Shown here: piece after piece, positions 34,503 through 46,919 of the stretch
Position numbering within the stretch: position 1 is the stretch's first letter
How the letters are laid out: each line of letters begins with the position of its first letter
DNA from: Streptomyces asiaticus
GTDB lineage: Bacteria > Actinomycetota > Actinomycetes > Streptomycetales > Streptomycetaceae
Assembly (NCBI RefSeq): GCF_018138715.1
Contig: NZ_JAGSHX010000006.1
Coordinates: forward strand, 7,254,001 to 7,318,000
Reading direction: 5' to 3'
DNA length: 64,000 bases
Program-made: the position numbers and the translations under genes
The notes under the pieces: model-generated
What the model was told of the DNA's origin: nothing
Database searches by the model: none
What the model saw: only the letters and a program-made list of their open reading frames with translations

Positions 34503-34973
34503 TCAGAAGGTGAACGGCCCCGGGGACTGGGGCGTGGTGGCGGTGCAGTTCACCGTGATCAGACCGAAGATCACCAGCTTGAGCGACTTGGCCTCCAGGA
34601 CGTCGCCCGCGGCCACCGTGCCCTTGAGCGGGCCGGTGGTCACATCGGAGCCGGTCGGGATCGCCGGGTTGGAGCTCCCGGTGAAGGTCTTGGTTCCGCC
34701 GCCCTTCTTCGACAGCGTCAGCGTCGAGCTCACCGAGCCCGCCGGAACGTCGATCGGGGCCTTGATCGCCCCCGAGGACAGGGTGATGGTCGCGGCGGTG
34801 CCGCTCTGTGTGGCGGTCAGGCTGGCCAGGCCCGATCCGAATGTCCCGCAGTCGGCCGTGAGGGTGGCCGTCGTGGGGGTGACCGCGGTCGCGGTCGGTG
34901 CCAGCGCCAGCGCGCCGGCGGCCAGTGCGGCTGTTCCCATTGCCGTGCTGATCCCGAGCTTGATCCGTCTCAT
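34503..34973 (-). CDS. Secreted protein of unknown function
   Basis: The 156-aa protein has a clear signal peptide (MRRIKLGISTAMGTAALAAG, cleavage probably after TATA near residue 30) and a Thr/Ser/Gly-rich mature part with two cysteines (one in TADCGTFGSG, one in TVNCTATTP) that could form a disulfide. Beta-strand-like alternation suggests a small beta domain. The ATG at 34973 follows GGAAGG. It is a single gene on the minus strand; the upstream spacer has an A/T-rich run (GATTTTTAACG near 35090) likely to contain the promoter. No family is recognised. Confidence 0.78.
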   Translation of the reverse strand: MRRIKLGISTAMGTAALAAGALALAPTATAVTPTTATLTADCGTFGSGLASLTATQSGTAATITLSSGAIKAPIDVPAGSVSSTLTLSKKGGGTKTFTGSSNPAIPTGSDVTTGPLKGTVAAGDVLEAKSLKLVIFGLITVNCTATTPQSPGPFTF

Positions 34974-35220
34974 GGGATTGCCTTCCGGAGTGGGGGAAGT
35001 GCGGCTGAGGTGTGGGGGGTTCGCGCCCGTCATCCACGGGCGATGTCATTGATGCGCGCACCGCCGAAGAAGGCAAGAGCGATTCAGCTGATTTTTAACG
35101 CGCGAGTAAGTTCGCCGACCCGCGGTGGATCGGCCGCCAACTGCCCGCCACGCGCCGCGAGTTCACAGGATCACGCAGAGACCCCGGCCGCGCGCCGCGG
35201 GGCGGCCGGGGACAGAGAGC

Positions 35221-35272
35221 GGTCCGGGCGGCCGGGTGAGGAGACGTTTCCTCTCACCCGGCCGCCCGGACC
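35221..35272 (-). terminator. Strong terminator of the glpFKD operon
   Basis: GGTCCGGGCGGCCGGGTGAG (35221-35240) pairs without mismatch with 35253-35272, a 20-bp stem, 22 bp after the glpD stop. Apart from this and the promoter-like A/T-rich patch near 35090, the 34974-35294 spacer shows no feature. Confidence 0.9.
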
Positions 35273-35294
35273 CGGGAAGGCGGCCCCGCGGGGG

Positions 35295-36908
35295 TCAGGG
35301 TCGCTTGGCCAGCAGATCCTCGACCCGGCTCCGGATGTCCTCGGAGTCCAGGCCGCGGATGGTCAGGGTGGTGCGGCGGCGCAGGACGTCGTCCGCCGTG
35401 CGCGCCCACTCGTAGTCCCGGGCGTAGACGACCTGCGCCCAGATCTCCGGGGCGTCCGGGTGGATCCGCTCCGCGAGCGCCGGGTCACCGCCGGCCAGCC
35501 GGGCGATGTCGAAGGAGAGCGAGCCGTAGTGGGTCGCGAGGTGGCGGGCGGTGTCGGCGGCCATGCGCGGGCCGGGGGTGCCGCCGTCCACCAGCAGCCG
35601 GTGCTCGACGGCGTGCGGATTGGCCAGGCCCGGCAGCGGCATGTGCCGGGGCAGCTGCTTGACCGGCTCCATGTCGTCGGCGAGCGGACGGCCCGGCAGC
35701 TCGGCCAGCTTCTGCATCACGGTGCGGCCGATGTGGCGGAAGGTGGTCCACTTGCCGCCGGCTATGGAGAGCATTCCGCCCTTGCCCTCGGTGACCACCG
35801 TCTCCCGCTTGGCCTTGGCGGTGTCGCCCGGGCCGCCGGGCAGCACCCGCAGACCCGCGAAGGAGTAGGTGATCAGATCGCGGGAGAGCTGCTGGTCGCG
35901 GATGGAGAAGGCGGCCTCGTCCAGGATCTGGGAGATGTCCGCCTCGTTGACCGCGACATCGGCCGGGTCGCCCTCGAACGCCTCGTCCGTGGTGCCCAGC
36001 AGCAGCATGTCCTCCCAGGGGAGGGCGAAGGTGATGCGGTACTTGTCGATCGGGGTGGCCAGCGCCGCCCGCCAGGGGGAGGTGCGCTTGAGGACCAGGT
36101 GCGCGCCCTTGGACAGCCGGATCGACGGCGCCGCGTTCGGGTCCTCCATCCGGCGCAGATGGTCCACCCAGGGGCCGGTGGCGTTGAGCACCAGACGGGC
36201 ATTGACCCCGAACTCGGTGCCGTCGGTGCGGTCCCGCAGCTCGGCGCCGGCGACCCGGCCGTCGTTCTTGCGCAGGCCGACGACCTCGGCGTGGTTGAGG
36301 ACGGTGGCACCCGCCTCCGCGGCCGCCCGGACCGTCATCAGGGCCATGCGGCTGTCGTTCATCTGGCCGTCGCCGTAGACCGCGACCGCCTTGAGGCCCT
36401 CGGTGCGCAGCTCCGGGACGTCGCGCGCGGCCCGCTCGGCGCCGATCACATGGCCCACGCCGTCACGGAACGCGGAGAGCGCCGAGTAGGCGAAGACGCC
36501 CGCGCCCAGCTTGGCCGCGCCGTGCGGACCGCCCTTGTAGACCGGCAGGTAGAAGGTGAGGGGGTTGGACAGGTGCGGGGCGACGGTACGGGAGACCGCG
36601 CGCCGCTCGAAGTGGTTCTCGGCGACCAGCTTGACCGCGCCCGTCTGGAGGTAGCGCAGGCCGCCGTGGAGCAGCTTGGAGGAGGCCGAGGACGTGGCGC
36701 CGGCGAAGTCACCGGCGTCCACCATCGCCACCCGCAGCCCGGACTGCGCGGCGTGCCAGGCAGTGGTGATGCCCAGGATGCCGCCGCCGATCACCAGGAG
36801 GTCGTACGTCGCCTTGGAGAGCTGTTCCCGGGTTTCGGCTCGGCTCGGGTTCGAACCGGCAGCCGGGTGCGTTCCGAGGGAGGACGGAACGCTCTGCAGG
36901 GTGGTCAT
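35295..36908 (-). CDS. glpD: Glycerol-3-phosphate dehydrogenase, FAD-dependent
   Basis: The membrane-associated flavoenzyme oxidises sn-glycerol-3-phosphate to dihydroxyacetone phosphate. The 537-aa protein has the FAD motif YDLLVIGGGILGITTAWHAA at about 35-54, VDAGDFAGATSSASSKLLHG (glpD family signature), LRYLQ, and the C-terminal GGKWTTFRHIGRTVMQKL. The helical C-terminal cap runs to the end. The N-terminal 30 residues are an extra Ser/Pro-rich segment. It starts 3 bp after glpK ends and closes the gyl operon. Confidence 0.96.
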   Translation of the reverse strand: MTTLQSVPSSLGTHPAAGSNPSRAETREQLSKATYDLLVIGGGILGITTAWHAAQSGLRVAMVDAGDFAGATSSASSKLLHGGLRYLQTGAVKLVAENHFERRAVSRTVAPHLSNPLTFYLPVYKGGPHGAAKLGAGVFAYSALSAFRDGVGHVIGAERAARDVPELRTEGLKAVAVYGDGQMNDSRMALMTVRAAAEAGATVLNHAEVVGLRKNDGRVAGAELRDRTDGTEFGVNARLVLNATGPWVDHLRRMEDPNAAPSIRLSKGAHLVLKRTSPWRAALATPIDKYRITFALPWEDMLLLGTTDEAFEGDPADVAVNEADISQILDEAAFSIRDQQLSRDLITYSFAGLRVLPGGPGDTAKAKRETVVTEGKGGMLSIAGGKWTTFRHIGRTVMQKLAELPGRPLADDMEPVKQLPRHMPLPGLANPHAVEHRLLVDGGTPGPRMAADTARHLATHYGSLSFDIARLAGGDPALAERIHPDAPEIWAQVVYARDYEWARTADDVLRRRTTLTIRGLDSEDIRSRVEDLLAKRP

Positions 36909-36911
36909 TGA

Positions 36912-38459
36912 TTACTCCTCGTCTTCGATCCAGCCCATGGTCCGCTGCACGGCCTTGAGCCAGCTCTTGTACTCGCGGTCGCGGACGTCCGCGTCCATTC
37001 GGGGGGTCCATTCGGCCGCCCGGCGCCAGTTCGCGCGCAGGGCGTCGGTGTCCGGCCAGAAGCCGACGGCGAGACCGGCGGCGTAGGCGGCGCCGAGGCA
37101 GGTGGTCTCGGCGACCATCGGGCGCACCACGGGTGCGTCCAGGGCGTCCGAGAGGGTCTGCATCAGGAGGTTGTTGGAGGTCATACCGCCGTCGACCTTG
37201 AGCGAGGTGAGCTCGACCTCGGAGTCCTTGGTCATCGCGTCGACGATCTCGCGGGTCTGCCAGGCGGTGGCCTCGAGCACGGCGCGGGCGATGTGCGCCT
37301 TGGTGACGTAGCGGGTCAGGCCCGCGATCACACCGCGCGCGTCGGACCGCCAGTACGGGGCGAACAGGCCCGAGAAGGCGGGTACGAAGTACGCGCCGCC
37401 GTTGTCCTCGACCGAGCTCGCGAGCGTCTCGATCTCGGCGGCGCTGTTGATCAGGCCCATCTGGTCCCGCATCCACTGCACCAGCGAACCGGTGACCGCG
37501 ATCGAGCCCTCCAGGGCGTAGACCGGCTTCTCGTCGCCGATCCGGTAGCCGACGGTGGTCAGCAGCCCGTTGTAGGAGTTGACCGGCTTCTCGCCGGTGT
37601 TCATCAGCAGGAAGGTGCCGGTGCCGTAGGTGGACTTGGCCTCGCCCTCGGAGTAGCAGGTCTGGCCGAACAGGGCCGCCTGCTGGTCGCCGAGCGCGGA
37701 GGCGACCGGCACGCCCGCCAGGACGCCCTCGGCCGTGTGCCCGTAGATCTCGGCGGAGGAGCGTATCCGCGGCAGCACGGCGGCCGGGATGTCCATCGAG
37801 GCCAGGATCTTCTCGTCCCAGTCCAGGGTGTGCAGGTTCATCAGGAGGGTGCGGGAGGCGTTGGTGACGTCGGTGACGTGCACGCCGCCGTTGACCCCGC
37901 CGGTCAGGTTCCAGATGACCCAGGAGTCCATGGTGCCGAAGAGGATGTCGCCCGTCTCGGCCCGCTCGCGGAGCCCCTCGACGTTGTCGAGCAGCCAGCG
38001 GATCTTGGGACCGGCGAAGTAGGAGGCCAGCGGGAGGCCGGTCTCGCGGCGGAAGCGGTCCTGGCCGACGTTGCGGCCGAGCTCGCGACAGAGGGCGTCG
38101 GTGCGGGTGTCCTGCCAGACGATGGCGTTGTGCACCGGCTCACCGGTCTTGCGGTCCCACAGCAGGGTGGTCTCGCGCTGGTTGGTGATGCCGATCGCCT
38201 TGACGTCGACGGCGGTGATCTCGGCCTTGGTGATGGCGCCGGCGACCACCTCCTTGACGTTCTCCCAGATCTCGGTGGCGTTGTGCTCCACCCAGCCGGG
38301 CTTGGGGAAGATCTGCTCGTGCTCCTTCTGGTCGACCGAGACGATGCGGCCGTCCCGGTCGAAGACGATGCAGCGGCTGGAGGTGGTGCCCTGGTCGATG
38401 GCCGCGATGAACGGTCCCTGGCCGTGGGACGAGGCGCTGGTGGTGTGGGTGTCGGTCAT
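36912..38459 (-). CDS. glpK: Glycerol kinase
   Basis: The kinase phosphorylates glycerol to sn-glycerol-3-phosphate. The 515-aa FGGY-family protein has [19 protein letters not shown] (ATP site, residues 19-37), [29 protein letters not shown] and the FGGY-type signature region [20 protein letters not shown]. Length and motifs are complete. It lies between glpF and glpD on the minus strand, in one operon under gylR. Confidence 0.97.
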   Translation of the reverse strand: MTDTHTTSASSHGQGPFIAAIDQGTTSSRCIVFDRDGRIVSVDQKEHEQIFPKPGWVEHNATEIWENVKEVVAGAITKAEITAVDVKAIGITNQRETTLLWDRKTGEPVHNAIVWQDTRTDALCRELGRNVGQDRFRRETGLPLASYFAGPKIRWLLDNVEGLRERAETGDILFGTMDSWVIWNLTGGVNGGVHVTDVTNASRTLLMNLHTLDWDEKILASMDIPAAVLPRIRSSAEIYGHTAEGVLAGVPVASALGDQQAALFGQTCYSEGEAKSTYGTGTFLLMNTGEKPVNSYNGLLTTVGYRIGDEKPVYALEGSIAVTGSLVQWMRDQMGLINSAAEIETLASSVEDNGGAYFVPAFSGLFAPYWRSDARGVIAGLTRYVTKAHIARAVLEATAWQTREIVDAMTKDSEVELTSLKVDGGMTSNNLLMQTLSDALDAPVVRPMVAETTCLGAAYAAGLAVGFWPDTDALRANWRRAAEWTPRMDADVRDREYKSWLKAVQRTMGWIEDEE

Positions 38460-38492
38460 GATCTGCTGCTCTCCTGCGGGTGGTGGGGTGGA

Positions 38493-39287
38493 CTAGGCGA
38501 AGGCGATCTCGTAGATCCCGCCCGCGATGGCGCCGCCGATGAGCGGGCCGACGACGGGGATCCAGGCATAGCCCCAGTCCGAGCCGCCCTTGTTGGGCAG
38601 CGGCAGGAGGGCGTGGGCGATCCGGGGGCCGAGGTCACGCGCCGGGTTGATGGCGTAACCGGTCGGGCCGCCGAGCGAGAGGCCGATGCCGACCACCACG
38701 AACGCGGTGATCATGACGCCGATGACGCCGAGGCCCTTGCCGTCGCCGTTGAGCCCCTGGGTGAGGATGGCGAGCACCAGCACGGCCGTGGCGATGATCT
38801 CGGTGGCGAGGTTCTGACCGACGTTCCGGATCTCCGGGCCGGTGGAGAAGACGCCCAGCACCGGGCCGGCGCCGCTGGCCTGCTGCTTGTCCGCCGCCAC
38901 CGTGTCCTGGGCGCCCGGGCCGCCGACGATCTCGCGGTCGGTGAGATGGGCGTGGAAGTGGCCGAGGTAGGCGAGCCACACCAGCGAGGCGCCGATCACC
39001 GCGCCGAGCATCTGCCCGAGGAAGTAGATGGGCACCTTGCTCCACTCGACGCCGCCCTCGATGGCGAGGCCGACCGTCACCGCCGGGTTGAGATGCGCGC
39101 CCGAGAGCGGTGCGGAGATATAGGCGCCGGTGAGCACGGCGAAGCCCCACCCGAGGGTGATGGCGACCCACCCGGCCTCGAACGCCTTGGATTGCTTCAG
39201 CACAACGCCGGCGACGACACCGCAGCCGAGCAGAATGAGAACGGCGGTACCGATGGTCTCGCCGATGAAGATGTCGGAGCTGGACAC
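38493..39287 (-). CDS. glpF: Glycerol uptake facilitator (aquaglyceroporin)
   Basis: The 264-aa MIP-family channel has six membrane helices and both NPA boxes: [10 protein letters not shown] near residue 67 and [12 protein letters not shown] near 209. The Asp after the second NPAR is the usual mark of glycerol-conducting members. A loop of about 40 residues between helices ([20 protein letters not shown]) is longer than in E. coli GlpF. The GTG at 39287 follows AAAGGAG. It is first of the metabolic genes after the gylR-glpF spacer, which holds a candidate GylR site. Confidence 0.94.
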   Translation of the reverse strand: MSSSDIFIGETIGTAVLILLGCGVVAGVVLKQSKAFEAGWVAITLGWGFAVLTGAYISAPLSGAHLNPAVTVGLAIEGGVEWSKVPIYFLGQMLGAVIGASLVWLAYLGHFHAHLTDREIVGGPGAQDTVAADKQQASGAGPVLGVFSTGPEIRNVGQNLATEIIATAVLVLAILTQGLNGDGKGLGVIGVMITAFVVVGIGLSLGGPTGYAINPARDLGPRIAHALLPLPNKGGSDWGYAWIPVVGPLIGGAIAGGIYEIAFA

Positions 39288-39399
39288 CCGCGACTCCTTT
39301 GTCCTTCGTCCAGGGGAAGGCGAACCCCCGGGGCTTCCGGTGGTCCGCGCCCTCGTGGGAGGGCGTTGGTCGGCCCGCGGCGAGTCCACCATAGCGAAT

Positions 39400-39429
39400 A
39401 TTGTCGTCAGGTGTTCGACAATGCCGACC
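39400..39429. promoter_or_regulatory. Candidate GylR operator before glpF
   Basis: GTTCGACAATGCCGACC at 39413-39429 agrees at 15 of 17 positions with GTTCGACAATGCTGAAC before gylR. An overlapping inverted repeat, ATTGTCG (39400-39406) and CGACAAT (39416-39422), lies in the same place. IclR-type regulators bind such sites. The remaining spacer to 39561 shows no gene. Confidence 0.6.
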
Positions 39430-39561
39430 GATGAACGGCAGTTTTCTTCACGCCGAAGACCCCGTCAAGGGTCGTGTGAAGGAAAAATTGCGCGTATGTG
39501 AAACCGTGATGAAGCAGGTCATGCGGGGATATGGGGGCAGATCCACACGCGTTGGCACGAT

Positions 39562-40326
39562 TCAGAAACGCAGGGCACCCAGGTCCCGGGAGACGGCGCG
39601 CGCACAGTCCCGTACGGCGGCCACGAGCTCCGAGCGCAGCTCCCCGTCCGCGCACACCCGCTCGACCGCGCCCGTTATCCCCACCGCGCCCACGGGCAGC
39701 CGGCGCCGGTCGTGGATGGGGGCCGCGACGGACGCCACGCCCTCCCAGGTCTCCTCCACGTCGCAGCCCCAGCCGCGCGCCCGGGTCAGGTCCAGCACGT
39801 CCTCGAACTCGCGCTCCCCGGTCACCGTGCGGGGCGTGAACGCCTTGCGGTCGACCTCGGTCACCTCGCTGTGCGCGACCGGGTCGTAGGCGGAGAGCAC
39901 CTTGCCCAGGGCCGTGGAGTGCAGCGGGTGCATCGCGCCGACTTCCAGCACCTGGCGGCTGTCGTCCGGCCGGAAGACATGGTGGACGATCAGCACGCCC
40001 TGCTGGTGCAGCACGCCCAGGTACACGCTCTCGCCGCTGGACCGGGCCAGGTCGTCGGCCCACACCAGGGCGCGGGCGCGCAGCTCGTGCACGTCCAGAT
40101 AGCTGTTGCCCAGGCGCAGCAGCTCCGCGCCGAGCTGATAGCGGCCGGACGCCTCGTCCTGCTCCACGAAGCCCTCCTGCTGGAGGGTGCGCAATATGCC
40201 GTGCGCGGTGCCCTTGGCCAGCCCCAGGGTGGAGGCGATGTCGGACAGTCCCAGACGTCGCTCACCACCGGCGAGCAGGCGTAGCATCGCGGCGGCGCGC
40301 TCCAACGACTGGATGTTCCGGGCCAT
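39562..40326 (-). CDS. gylR: IclR-family regulator of glycerol metabolism (GylR-like)
   Basis: The 254-aa IclR regulator has an N-terminal winged helix (IQSLERAAAMLRLLAGGERR, then LSDIASTLGLAKGTAHGILR, residues 5-45) and an effector domain with PLHSTALGKVLSAYDP and VGITGAVERVCADGEL. The ATG at 40326 has AGGAGG seven bases upstream. It heads the minus-strand gyl genes, as gylR does before gylCAB in S. coelicolor, where GylR represses glycerol genes in the absence of inducer. Near-identical palindromes precede gylR and glpF, which supports direct control of both. Confidence 0.92.
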   Translation of the reverse strand: MARNIQSLERAAAMLRLLAGGERRLGLSDIASTLGLAKGTAHGILRTLQQEGFVEQDEASGRYQLGAELLRLGNSYLDVHELRARALVWADDLARSSGESVYLGVLHQQGVLIVHHVFRPDDSRQVLEVGAMHPLHSTALGKVLSAYDPVAHSEVTEVDRKAFTPRTVTGEREFEDVLDLTRARGWGCDVEETWEGVASVAAPIHDRRRLPVGAVGITGAVERVCADGELRSELVAAVRDCARAVSRDLGALRF

Positions 40327-40345
40327 CGCCAACCTCCTGACTGCG

Positions 40346-40362
40346 GTTCGACAATGCTGAAC
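40346..40362. promoter_or_regulatory. Candidate GylR operator before gylR
   Basis: GTTCGACAATGCTGAAC has self-complementary ends (GTTC/GAAC) and centre (CAATG, two pairs) and lies 20-36 bp before the gylR start codon. It is 15/17 identical to the site upstream of glpF. Between 40363 and 40564 no cobalamin-riboswitch B12 box or other known leader for metH was recognised. Confidence 0.6.
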
Positions 40363-40564
40363 ACTATCGGTCCATGCCGACTGCGTGGTACCAGGCGGCC
40401 GTGTGTCGGCGATCAATGGATTCACCGGGGGCCGATCGGCCCCGCTCATCCCGGGTGATGGACCGACCCTCGCGAAATGACCACTGGCGGCTACCCTGGC
40501 GTGGTGCGCCGTCCCCAGGGGAGGGCGCAAAGCCGACAGCCGTCGCACTCCAGGGAGCACATCC

Positions 40565-44068
<3,504 letters not shown>

Positions 44069-44161
44069 ACGCGGGGTAGCCCTCCGGCGGCCTTCTGTGA
44101 CCGCCTTGGGCTCTCACCGGGCGCGCCGGCGCGGCGCGACGTAGACTGGTCGATCCGGTAG

Positions 44162-44200
44162 AGGCCGGTCGCCTTCCCGTCAGCGGAAGGGGGCCGGCCT
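44162..44200 (+). terminator. Hairpin between metH and the HAD gene
   Basis: AGGCCGG (44162-44168) and CCGGCCT (ending 44200) enclose CTTCC/GGAAG. It lies just after a -10-like TAGACT (44142-44147), so it may be either the metH terminator or a 5'-leader hairpin of the HAD transcript. Confidence 0.5.
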
Positions 44201-44227
44201 TCGTGCCCCTTATCCGGAGGTGTTTGG

Positions 44228-44929
44228 ATGACCAGCAGCATCCCCGCCGTCGACACTCGTACGGCCGAAGGCTCGGCTCTGCAAGCCGTTCTGCTCGACA
44301 TGGACGGCACCCTGGTCGACACCGAGGGCATCTGGTGGGACGCGGAGGTCTCCATCTTCGCCGAGCTCGGGCACGCCCTCGCCGAGGAGTACCGCCAGGT
44401 CGTGGTGGGCGGTCCGATGTCGCGCAGCGCCCAGTTCCTGATCGAGGCCACCGGCGCCGAGATCGCCCTCGCCGAGCTCACCGGCCTGCTCAACAGCCGC
44501 TTCACCGAGCTGATCGACGGCAGTGTGCCGATGCTGCCCGGAGCCCGCCGGCTGCTCACCGAGCTGGCCGCGCACTCCATCCCCACCGCCCTGGTCTCCG
44601 CCTCCCACCGGCGGGTGATGGACCGCGTCCTGCGCTCGCTCGGCCCGGAGCACTTCGCCCTGACGGTGGCGGGCGACGAGGTCGGGCGGACCAAGCCGCA
44701 TCCGGACCCCTATCTGTTCGCCGCGGCCGGGCTGGCCGCCGAGCCGGGGCGGTGCGTGGTCATCGAGGACACCGACACGGGCGTACGGGCCGCGGAGGCG
44801 GCCGGGTGCCGGGTGGTCGCGGTGCCGTCCGTGGTGCCGATCGAGCCCGCGGCGGGGCGTACGGTCATCGGCTCGCTCGAAGAAGTCGATCTCGATTTTC
44901 TGCGCACTCTGGTCACGGCGGTGCACTGA
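44228..44929 (+). CDS. HAD-superfamily phosphatase (beta-phosphoglucomutase-like)
   Basis: The 233-aa protein is of HAD subfamily IA. Motif I is LLDMDGTLVDTEG (Asp24 nucleophile), motif II ALVSASHR, motif III the Lys of GRTKPHPDPYLF, motif IV VIEDTDTGVRAAEAAGC. A helical cap lies between motifs I and II. Members dephosphorylate small sugar phosphates or isomerise glucose phosphates; the substrate is not predictable. The ATG at 44228 follows GGAGGTG. It is followed by a strong terminator. Confidence 0.9.
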   Translation: MTSSIPAVDTRTAEGSALQAVLLDMDGTLVDTEGIWWDAEVSIFAELGHALAEEYRQVVVGGPMSRSAQFLIEATGAEIALAELTGLLNSRFTELIDGSVPMLPGARRLLTELAAHSIPTALVSASHRRVMDRVLRSLGPEHFALTVAGDEVGRTKPHPDPYLFAAAGLAAEPGRCVVIEDTDTGVRAAEAAGCRVVAVPSVVPIEPAAGRTVIGSLEEVDLDFLRTLVTAVH

Positions 44930-44985
44930 TCGCGCACCGAGCGTATTCCTGTAAATGACAAACTGAATAGCGCGGGTGGAGTTTT

Positions 44986-45013
44986 CACGTTCCGTTGGCG
45001 ACAACGGAACGTG
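44986..45013 (+). terminator. Perfect 12-bp terminator hairpin after the HAD gene
   Basis: CACGTTCCGTTG (44986-44997) pairs with CAACGGAACGTG (45002-45013) around loop GCGA, followed by ATGTTTATC. The rest of the 44930-45267 spacer is A/T-richer than average and must hold the promoter for the first peptide-binding lipoprotein, but no clear -35/-10 pair was found. Confidence 0.85.
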
Positions 45014-45267
45014 ATGTTTATCACTGCATATGCCGTAGACGCGTGCGGTGGCTGACGGTCGCGCGTCCCGTCTGGTGCGTTTTGGGTGAGCCCTTGTGTC
45101 CGGATTGGTGGCATGGCGTACGAATCGCGGCCACGTCCGGATATCGGTCGATGATCGCTCGTTATCGGGGCGTGATATCGCCTCAACTTCGTTGTGTCTG
45201 AGTATCACTGGCACCGCGGACTAATCTCGTCGCGAGTAGTTGATCGATGGCAGGGAGACTCCCGACA

Positions 45268-46866
45268 ATGACGCGCAAGTCGCTGGTGCTGCCGGCCGTG
45301 GCCGGCCTCCTGATCTCCACGCTCGCCGCGTGCGGTGGTACCGACGGCTCGGGCTCGGACGGCAAGACGCTCGTCCTGGGCAGCACGGACCGCATAGAGG
45401 CGTCGAAGGCGGCGCCCGCGCCGCTGGACCCCGCCCTGGCCTACGACTTCGCGTCCTGGAGCGTGCTGCACAACGCCTTCCAGACGCTGATGCGGCTGCC
45501 CCGCTCCGGAACCGAGCCGATACCCGACGCGGCCGAGAAATGCGGCTTCCAGGACAGACAGAGCGAGCAGTACCGCTGCACGCTGCGCGACGGGCTGAAG
45601 TTCTCCAACGGCCACGACCTCACCTCGAAGGACGTCAAGTTCTCCCTCGAGCGGGTGCTGCGCATCGACGACCCCAACGGCACCAAGTCCTTGCTGTCCA
45701 ACGTGGACAAGATCGAAACACCCAGCGACCGCGAGATCGTCATCCACCTCTCGCAGCCGGACGCGACCTTCCCGTCGAAGCTCACCACCCCGGCCGCCGC
45801 GATCCTGGACAGCGAGGTCTACAAGCCCGACGCGCTGCGCGACGGCTTCGATATGACCGGCTCGGGCCCGTACAGCGCCAAGACCGAGGTGCGCGACAAC
45901 CGGCTGACGAAGGTCGTCTTCACCAAGAACTCCCACTACAAGGGCGATGTCCAGCCGAAGGCCGGCAAGGTGGAGATGCGGTTCTACGACTCCGCGTCGA
46001 CCATGGAGAAGGCGCTGGTCAAGGGCGATATCGACGTGGTCCACCGCGGCTTCGCGCCCGAGCAGATCGACAGGCTCAACAAGGGCGAGATCAAGGGCGT
46101 CCGCCTCTTCGAGTCCTCCGGCCAGGGCATCCGCTACCTGGTCTTCAACACCTCGGACCCAACGGTGAAGAACAAGGCGGTCCGGCAGGCCATCGCCCAT
46201 CTCGTGGACCGCCAGGCGCTGGTGCGCGATGTGTACAAGCGGACCGCCGAGCCCCTCTACTCGATGATCCCCACCAGCATCTCCTCGCACATCAACTCGT
46301 TCCACAACGAGTACGGCGACCCGGATCCCGATGAGGCCCGGCGCGTGCTGAACCAGGCCGGTATCGACACCCCGGTGAAGCTGACGCTGACCTACACCAC
46401 CGACCACTACGGCCCGGAGACGGCCGGGGAGTTCAAGGAGCTGCGCAAGCAGCTCAACGCCAGCGGACTGTTCTCCGTGACGATCAAGGGCTACCCGTGG
46501 CGGGACTTCCGCCCCGCGCTCGTCAAGCGCCAGTTCTCCGCCTCCGGGATGGGCTGGCTCCCCGACTTCCCGGATCCCGACAGCTACACCGCGCCGTTCC
46601 TCACCAAGGACAACTTCCTCAACTCGCCCTACCGCAACCGCACCATCCAGGACGAGCTGATCCCCAAGACCCGGCAGGAGGCCCAGCGCAGCCTCGCCGA
46701 CAAGGACTACCAGTCCATCCAGAACGCCGTCGCCAGCGATGTGCCCTACCTTCCGCTGTGGCAGGGCAACACGTACGTGGCCGCCCGCGGGAACGTGACG
46801 GGCGCCGAGTACGCCTTCGACTCCTCGACCATGCTCCAGCTGTGGGAGCTCGGTAAGGGCGACTGA
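45268..46866 (+). CDS. ABC transporter substrate-binding lipoprotein, peptide type (SBP family 5), copy 1
   Basis: The 532-aa extracellular lipoprotein has a signal ending in lipobox LAAC (Cys22), then the family-5 (DppA/OppA-like) fold: FQTLMRLPRSGTEPIPDAAE, LRDGLKFSNGHDLTSKDVKF (family signature), FNTSDPTVKNKAVRQAIAHL. The ATG at 45268 follows CAGGGAGA; an in-frame ATG at 45247 would weaken the signal peptide. It probably binds oligopeptides or similar ligands. No permease or ATPase gene is adjacent, so it must serve a transporter encoded elsewhere or act alone. Confidence 0.9.
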   Translation: MTRKSLVLPAVAGLLISTLAACGGTDGSGSDGKTLVLGSTDRIEASKAAPAPLDPALAYDFASWSVLHNAFQTLMRLPRSGTEPIPDAAEKCGFQDRQSEQYRCTLRDGLKFSNGHDLTSKDVKFSLERVLRIDDPNGTKSLLSNVDKIETPSDREIVIHLSQPDATFPSKLTTPAAAILDSEVYKPDALRDGFDMTGSGPYSAKTEVRDNRLTKVVFTKNSHYKGDVQPKAGKVEMRFYDSASTMEKALVKGDIDVVHRGFAPEQIDRLNKGEIKGVRLFESSGQGIRYLVFNTSDPTVKNKAVRQAIAHLVDRQALVRDVYKRTAEPLYSMIPTSISSHINSFHNEYGDPDPDEARRVLNQAGIDTPVKLTLTYTTDHYGPETAGEFKELRKQLNASGLFSVTIKGYPWRDFRPALVKRQFSASGMGWLPDFPDPDSYTAPFLTKDNFLNSPYRNRTIQDELIPKTRQEAQRSLADKDYQSIQNAVASDVPYLPLWQGNTYVAARGNVTGAEYAFDSSTMLQLWELGKGD

Positions 46867-46919
46867 GAACGACTTACGGGGGCCGGACACGAAGACGTCG
46901 AGTGTGTGAGGAAATACCG

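Noticed and set aside
40363..40564. Cobalamin riboswitch before metH
   Set aside because: No B12-box-like sequence or conserved core was found; hairpins here are ordinary for the base composition.
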